DNA of 7,006 nt, from the NCBI GenBank assembly GCA_007126865.1, contig SLAN01000266.1, forward strand, positions 1 to 7,006, written 5' to 3'. The DNA comes from Spirochaetales bacterium (lineage in GTDB: Bacteria; Spirochaetota; Spirochaetia; DSM-27196; SKKC01). Positions within the stretch are counted from its first letter, which is position 1; every line of letters begins with the position of its first letter. Under the pieces are notes generated by a model. The model was not told the origin of the DNA. It saw nothing but the letters and a program-made list of their open reading frames with translations, and did not search any database. Shown piece by piece: positions 4,569 through 7,006 of this stretch. The translations under genes were made by a program, and so were the position numbers.

Positions 4569-5636
4569 ATGTCGGTTAACGAAAAACGCGCTCCATTTAC
4601 CGCCCTCGCCTGCGATGTCGGCGGCACGAATACAACGTTTGCGCTCATAAGCGGTCGCCCCCATGAGTTCCGGATCGTAGCCCGGCACCGCTGTGCAACA
4701 CAGAAACTCACCTCGTTTGACGAAGGGCTGAGCGAGGCGATGAGCTCGATGCTCCCGTACAGTGCCGATTATCCTGTCACGCGCGCTTGTGTGAGCGCCG
4801 CCGGGCCGGTTCACGGCGATTCGGTACAGCTCACGAACGCTTCGTGGGATCTTCATGCGGGCGATATTCGCAACCGGATAGGGGCACCGGTGAATCTGAT
4901 TAACGACCTGGAGGCGGTCTGTTATGCGGTTCCGCTCCTCGACAGCGACGACCCGGAGCAGTGCGAGAAGCTGTACCATCCCGACGGAAACGACCCCACC
5001 CCCCGCGGCAGCGTACGGGCGGTCGTCGCGGCAGGCACCGGTCTGGGCGTCGGTTTCCTCTCCGGTGACGGGTTCGATCTGCGGGTCTTCCCATCCGAGG
5101 GAGGACACGCCGATCTCGCGGAGCTCGACGAGGAGACGAAACGCTTCCGCGACCATCTCCGGGTGACCCGCGGGAACGACGCCATCGAAGCCGAGCTGTT
5201 CGTGAGCGGTCAGGGAATCGCAAACGCGGCGAGCTTCGTCGAGGCCGAGGGAGGGTTCTCATCCGGACGCATCGCCGAGTCGATGCGCTCGGCATCATCC
5301 GACGAGAAACCGGCGATCGTTGCCCGGCACGCCGCCGACGATACCGACTGTCGCCGCGCGATGCGGCTGTTCATCCGCATGTACGGGAAGTTCGCCGCCG
5401 GCGCCGCGCTTACCTTTCTCCCGTACGCCGGCCTTTACCTCGGCGGTGGGATCGCCGCGAAGAATCTGCAGCATTTCGCCGGCGACGATACCTTCATGCA
5501 TGCGTTCCGAACACACTATAACGAGTCGATGCAGAAACCGCTCGCCCGGATACCGGTTCGCGTGATTCGAGATTACGATGTCTCTCTTTTCGGTTGCGCG
5601 CATTGTGCATACATTCAGGCAGGGGTTCCCGCATGA
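4569..5636 (+). CDS. glk: Glucokinase, E. coli Glk type
   Basis: This 355-residue cytoplasmic enzyme phosphorylates glucose to glucose-6-phosphate with ATP. It belongs to the Glk family (PF02685) of the actin-like ATPase fold. The phosphate-1 motif is CDVGGTNTTFAL (15-26). SAAGPVHGD and LTNASWDL match the sugar-binding region, and LINDLEAV carries the catalytic base D113. AGTGLGVGF is phosphate-2, PSEGGHADLA (175-184) holds the sugar-binding Glu and His, and LGGGIAAK is the adenosine motif. It is somewhat longer than E. coli Glk (about 321), partly through an insert rich in Asp, Glu and Pro after the catalytic region. The ATG at 4569 is chosen because homology begins just after it; the frame stays open upstream to 4419, but that part is not Glk-like and overlaps the divergent gene. 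A GGGAG lies only three bases ahead of the ATG. Its stop overlaps the next start by ATGA, implying coupled translation. Confidence 0.95.
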   Translation: MSVNEKRAPFTALACDVGGTNTTFALISGRPHEFRIVARHRCATQKLTSFDEGLSEAMSSMLPYSADYPVTRACVSAAGPVHGDSVQLTNASWDLHAGDIRNRIGAPVNLINDLEAVCYAVPLLDSDDPEQCEKLYHPDGNDPTPRGSVRAVVAAGTGLGVGFLSGDGFDLRVFPSEGGHADLAELDEETKRFRDHLRVTRGNDAIEAELFVSGQGIANAASFVEAEGGFSSGRIAESMRSASSDEKPAIVARHAADDTDCRRAMRLFIRMYGKFAAGAALTFLPYAGLYLGGGIAAKNLQHFAGDDTFMHAFRTHYNESMQKPLARIPVRVIRDYDVSLFGCAHCAYIQAGVPA

Positions 5637-7006
5637 AGGAAGATCGGATTTCGCAAGAGCTACAGAACGACATGGTTTCGCGCGGTATCGATGTCGGGCT
5701 CAGCCTTTCGATACTCGATCGCTATAACCGGGGTGAGTTCGATCGCCAGCGGCCGGTGGAAGTCGAGCGGCTGCCGGAGGTAGACGGATCGGCGGTGATC
5801 GACGCCACCGGTGCACTCTCGTTACGAGTATCGCGTTCGACGGCAAAGAAGCGGTTCGACGATATCGGAATCGACGGCTCTCCGGAGGATTTTGGAGAGA
5901 TTGATGGGGATGATGTCCGCTTCGACGATGAGGCGCTCGCTCGAATCGGGGTACGCCTCGTCGCCTGCACCGCATACGGGGTGCTCAACGGCGGCTCGGC
6001 GACAAGCTACGCCGACGAGAAGAAAAACCGCGCCCTCGACGAAACGCTCTTCTCGGTGCTCGAGGAGCGCTTCCGGCCGCTTGCCGAACGGGTTCGCGGT
6101 TTGGCAAAGGGGCTCACGCCGGCTTACGTGACCGATAGCGGCGACGGGCCGTCGTTTCTCGAGCTGAAAATGCGGAGCGTGCTGCTGCTCGCGCTGCGTT
6201 ACGAGGCGGAGACCGGGCAACCTCTTCCCGACACATTTCGTCCGATGTTCCAGATGACCAGCGTGAACAACGACGAAGAGGTCCGGGAGGCATACCACGG
6301 CTATCGAGAAAGCGGGCTTCTCTCCGACCTGATCGAGGCCACCGGCATCGACATCACCGATGTACGAACGGGCGTGCAGCCGATGATCAGCGCCTACACG
6401 CACAGCGAAGAAGGGCGGCCGAAAGGGATATTCGACCGGGCGTATGGCAAGCGGGGACGCACGCTTCCGCTGCCCGGCGGGCACGGGCAGAACTTCCATG
6501 TCCTCGCCGATGTCTACCGCGAATTGCTGCGCGACGGGTTTCGGTTCGCCTACCTCGGGAATGTCGACAACATCGGATTCACCATCGACCCGCCAACGCT
6601 CGCCCGATTTGCGTTGAGCGGGCGACCGGCGGCATTCGAGTTCTCCTTCCGCACCCCGGTCGATGTGAAGGGAGGTATCCTGGTACAGGACCGCAGCGGA
6701 GTGCTCACCTGCGGTGATATCGGACCGGCGGTCTCAAAGGACGAGGTATTCCGCGCCGAGGCGGCCGGGACATCGGTGCTGTTTAACTGCGCGACCGGTC
6801 TTTTCGACCTTCAACGGCTCGTCGACGATCTCGATCGGATTAACCGCGACCTGCCGGTTCGCTTCAGCGATCAGGACAAGGATGCCGGCCGCTATTCGCA
6901 GGCCGAGCAAGTCACCTGGGAAGTCATCGGTATGCTCGACCGGCCGCTGATACTCGGCGTCGACAAGTACCGCCGCTTTCTCGCCGCGAAGCTGCTGTCG
7001 GAGACC
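5633..7006 (+). CDS. UTP-glucose-1-phosphate uridylyltransferase, UGP2/UDPGP type (3' end cut off)
   Basis: The reading frame is open for 458 codons to the right edge without a stop, so the gene is incomplete. It encodes a UDPGP-family (PF01704) nucleotidyltransferase, which would make UDP-glucose and pyrophosphate from UTP and glucose-1-phosphate. The nucleotide-binding loop is LNGGSATSY (118-126). Then come LPLPGGHGQ (278-286), YLGNVDNIGF (307-316) with the metal-binding Asp, VDVKGG (343-348) with the conserved Lys, and a downstream FNCATGLFDL block equivalent to the FNTNNLW of eukaryotic enzymes. Most bacteria use the unrelated-looking GalU instead. The loop differs from the eukaryotic LNGGLGTSMG, so another hexose or amino-sugar phosphate cannot be excluded, but the glk neighbour favours glucose. 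The ATG overlaps the glk stop (ATGA) and is preceded at seven bases by AGGGG, so both genes form one operon. Confidence 0.9.
   Translation, partial: MKEDRISQELQNDMVSRGIDVGLSLSILDRYNRGEFDRQRPVEVERLPEVDGSAVIDATGALSLRVSRSTAKKRFDDIGIDGSPEDFGEIDGDDVRFDDEALARIGVRLVACTAYGVLNGGSATSYADEKKNRALDETLFSVLEERFRPLAERVRGLAKGLTPAYVTDSGDGPSFLELKMRSVLLLALRYEAETGQPLPDTFRPMFQMTSVNNDEEVREAYHGYRESGLLSDLIEATGIDITDVRTGVQPMISAYTHSEEGRPKGIFDRAYGKRGRTLPLPGGHGQNFHVLADVYRELLRDGFRFAYLGNVDNIGFTIDPPTLARFALSGRPAAFEFSFRTPVDVKGGILVQDRSGVLTCGDIGPAVSKDEVFRAEAAGTSVLFNCATGLFDLQRLVDDLDRINRDLPVRFSDQDKDAGRYSQAEQVTWEVIGMLDRPLILGVDKYRRFLAAKLLSET

Noticed and set aside
5822..6499. 225-residue open frame antisense to the uridylyltransferase
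   Set aside because: The sense strand has clear UDPGP motifs throughout; the antisense product resembles no known family.
1..7006. CRISPR array, defence island, prophage or toxin-antitoxin locus
   Set aside because: I saw no spaced direct repeats and no nuclease, integrase, phage or paired small toxin/antitoxin genes; all larger frames are metabolic, envelope or housekeeping genes.

Overview
The window looks like a chromosomal housekeeping segment of a GC-rich free-living or host-associated spirochaete (Spirochaetaceae-like). This is inferred from three things together: a UDPGP-family (eukaryotic-type) UTP-glucose-1-phosphate uridylyltransferase beside an E. coli-type glucokinase, a small outer-membrane beta-barrel of a kind I associate with spirochaetes, and a DHH-type 'exopolyphosphatase-like' protein. 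No rRNA or strong marker gene is present, so the phylum call is moderate. I see no transposase, integrase, phage gene, CRISPR array or defence gene.

Layout. (1) Positions 1-525, minus strand: a strong sigma70-type promoter, tRNA-Thr(GGT), tRNA-Trp(CCA) and secE, heading towards an expected nusG just past the left edge. This is the conserved translation/secretion cluster, but without tuf or rpmG between the tRNAs and secE. (2) Positions 526-871: a gene-free stretch with a large imperfect inverted repeat (592-719) and a hairpin behind the next gene (814-840). (3) Positions 872-2101, minus: an M29 metallo-aminopeptidase. It is divergent from (4) 2191-2877, plus: a zinc-ribbon SAM methyltransferase. 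They share an 89-base intergenic region in which candidate -10 elements for both directions overlap. (5) Positions 2866-2920: two compact GC hairpins between convergent genes. (6) Positions 4453-2937, minus: a two-gene operon of a DHH-family phosphoesterase-like protein and an exported outer-membrane beta-barrel. (7) From 4569 to the right edge, plus: glucokinase (glk) and a UGP2-type uridylyltransferase overlapping by ATGA; the second gene is cut by the window edge.

How the genes work together. glk makes glucose-6-phosphate and the uridylyltransferase makes UDP-glucose from glucose-1-phosphate. With a phosphoglucomutase encoded elsewhere, the pair would carry glucose to UDP-glucose for glycolipid, envelope or storage polysaccharide synthesis. 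The tRNA-secE unit belongs to protein synthesis and export. The aminopeptidase, methyltransferase and DHH-barrel pair have no evident shared pathway.

Most unusual points. The DHH protein keeps its Asp and first-His metal ligands but has DHR instead of DHH and GGGY instead of GGGH. The 592-719 inverted repeat is unexplained. The three gene-end hairpins all lack U-tracts. The secE ribosome-binding site may be hidden in a hairpin. No wholly new multi-gene system is evident.
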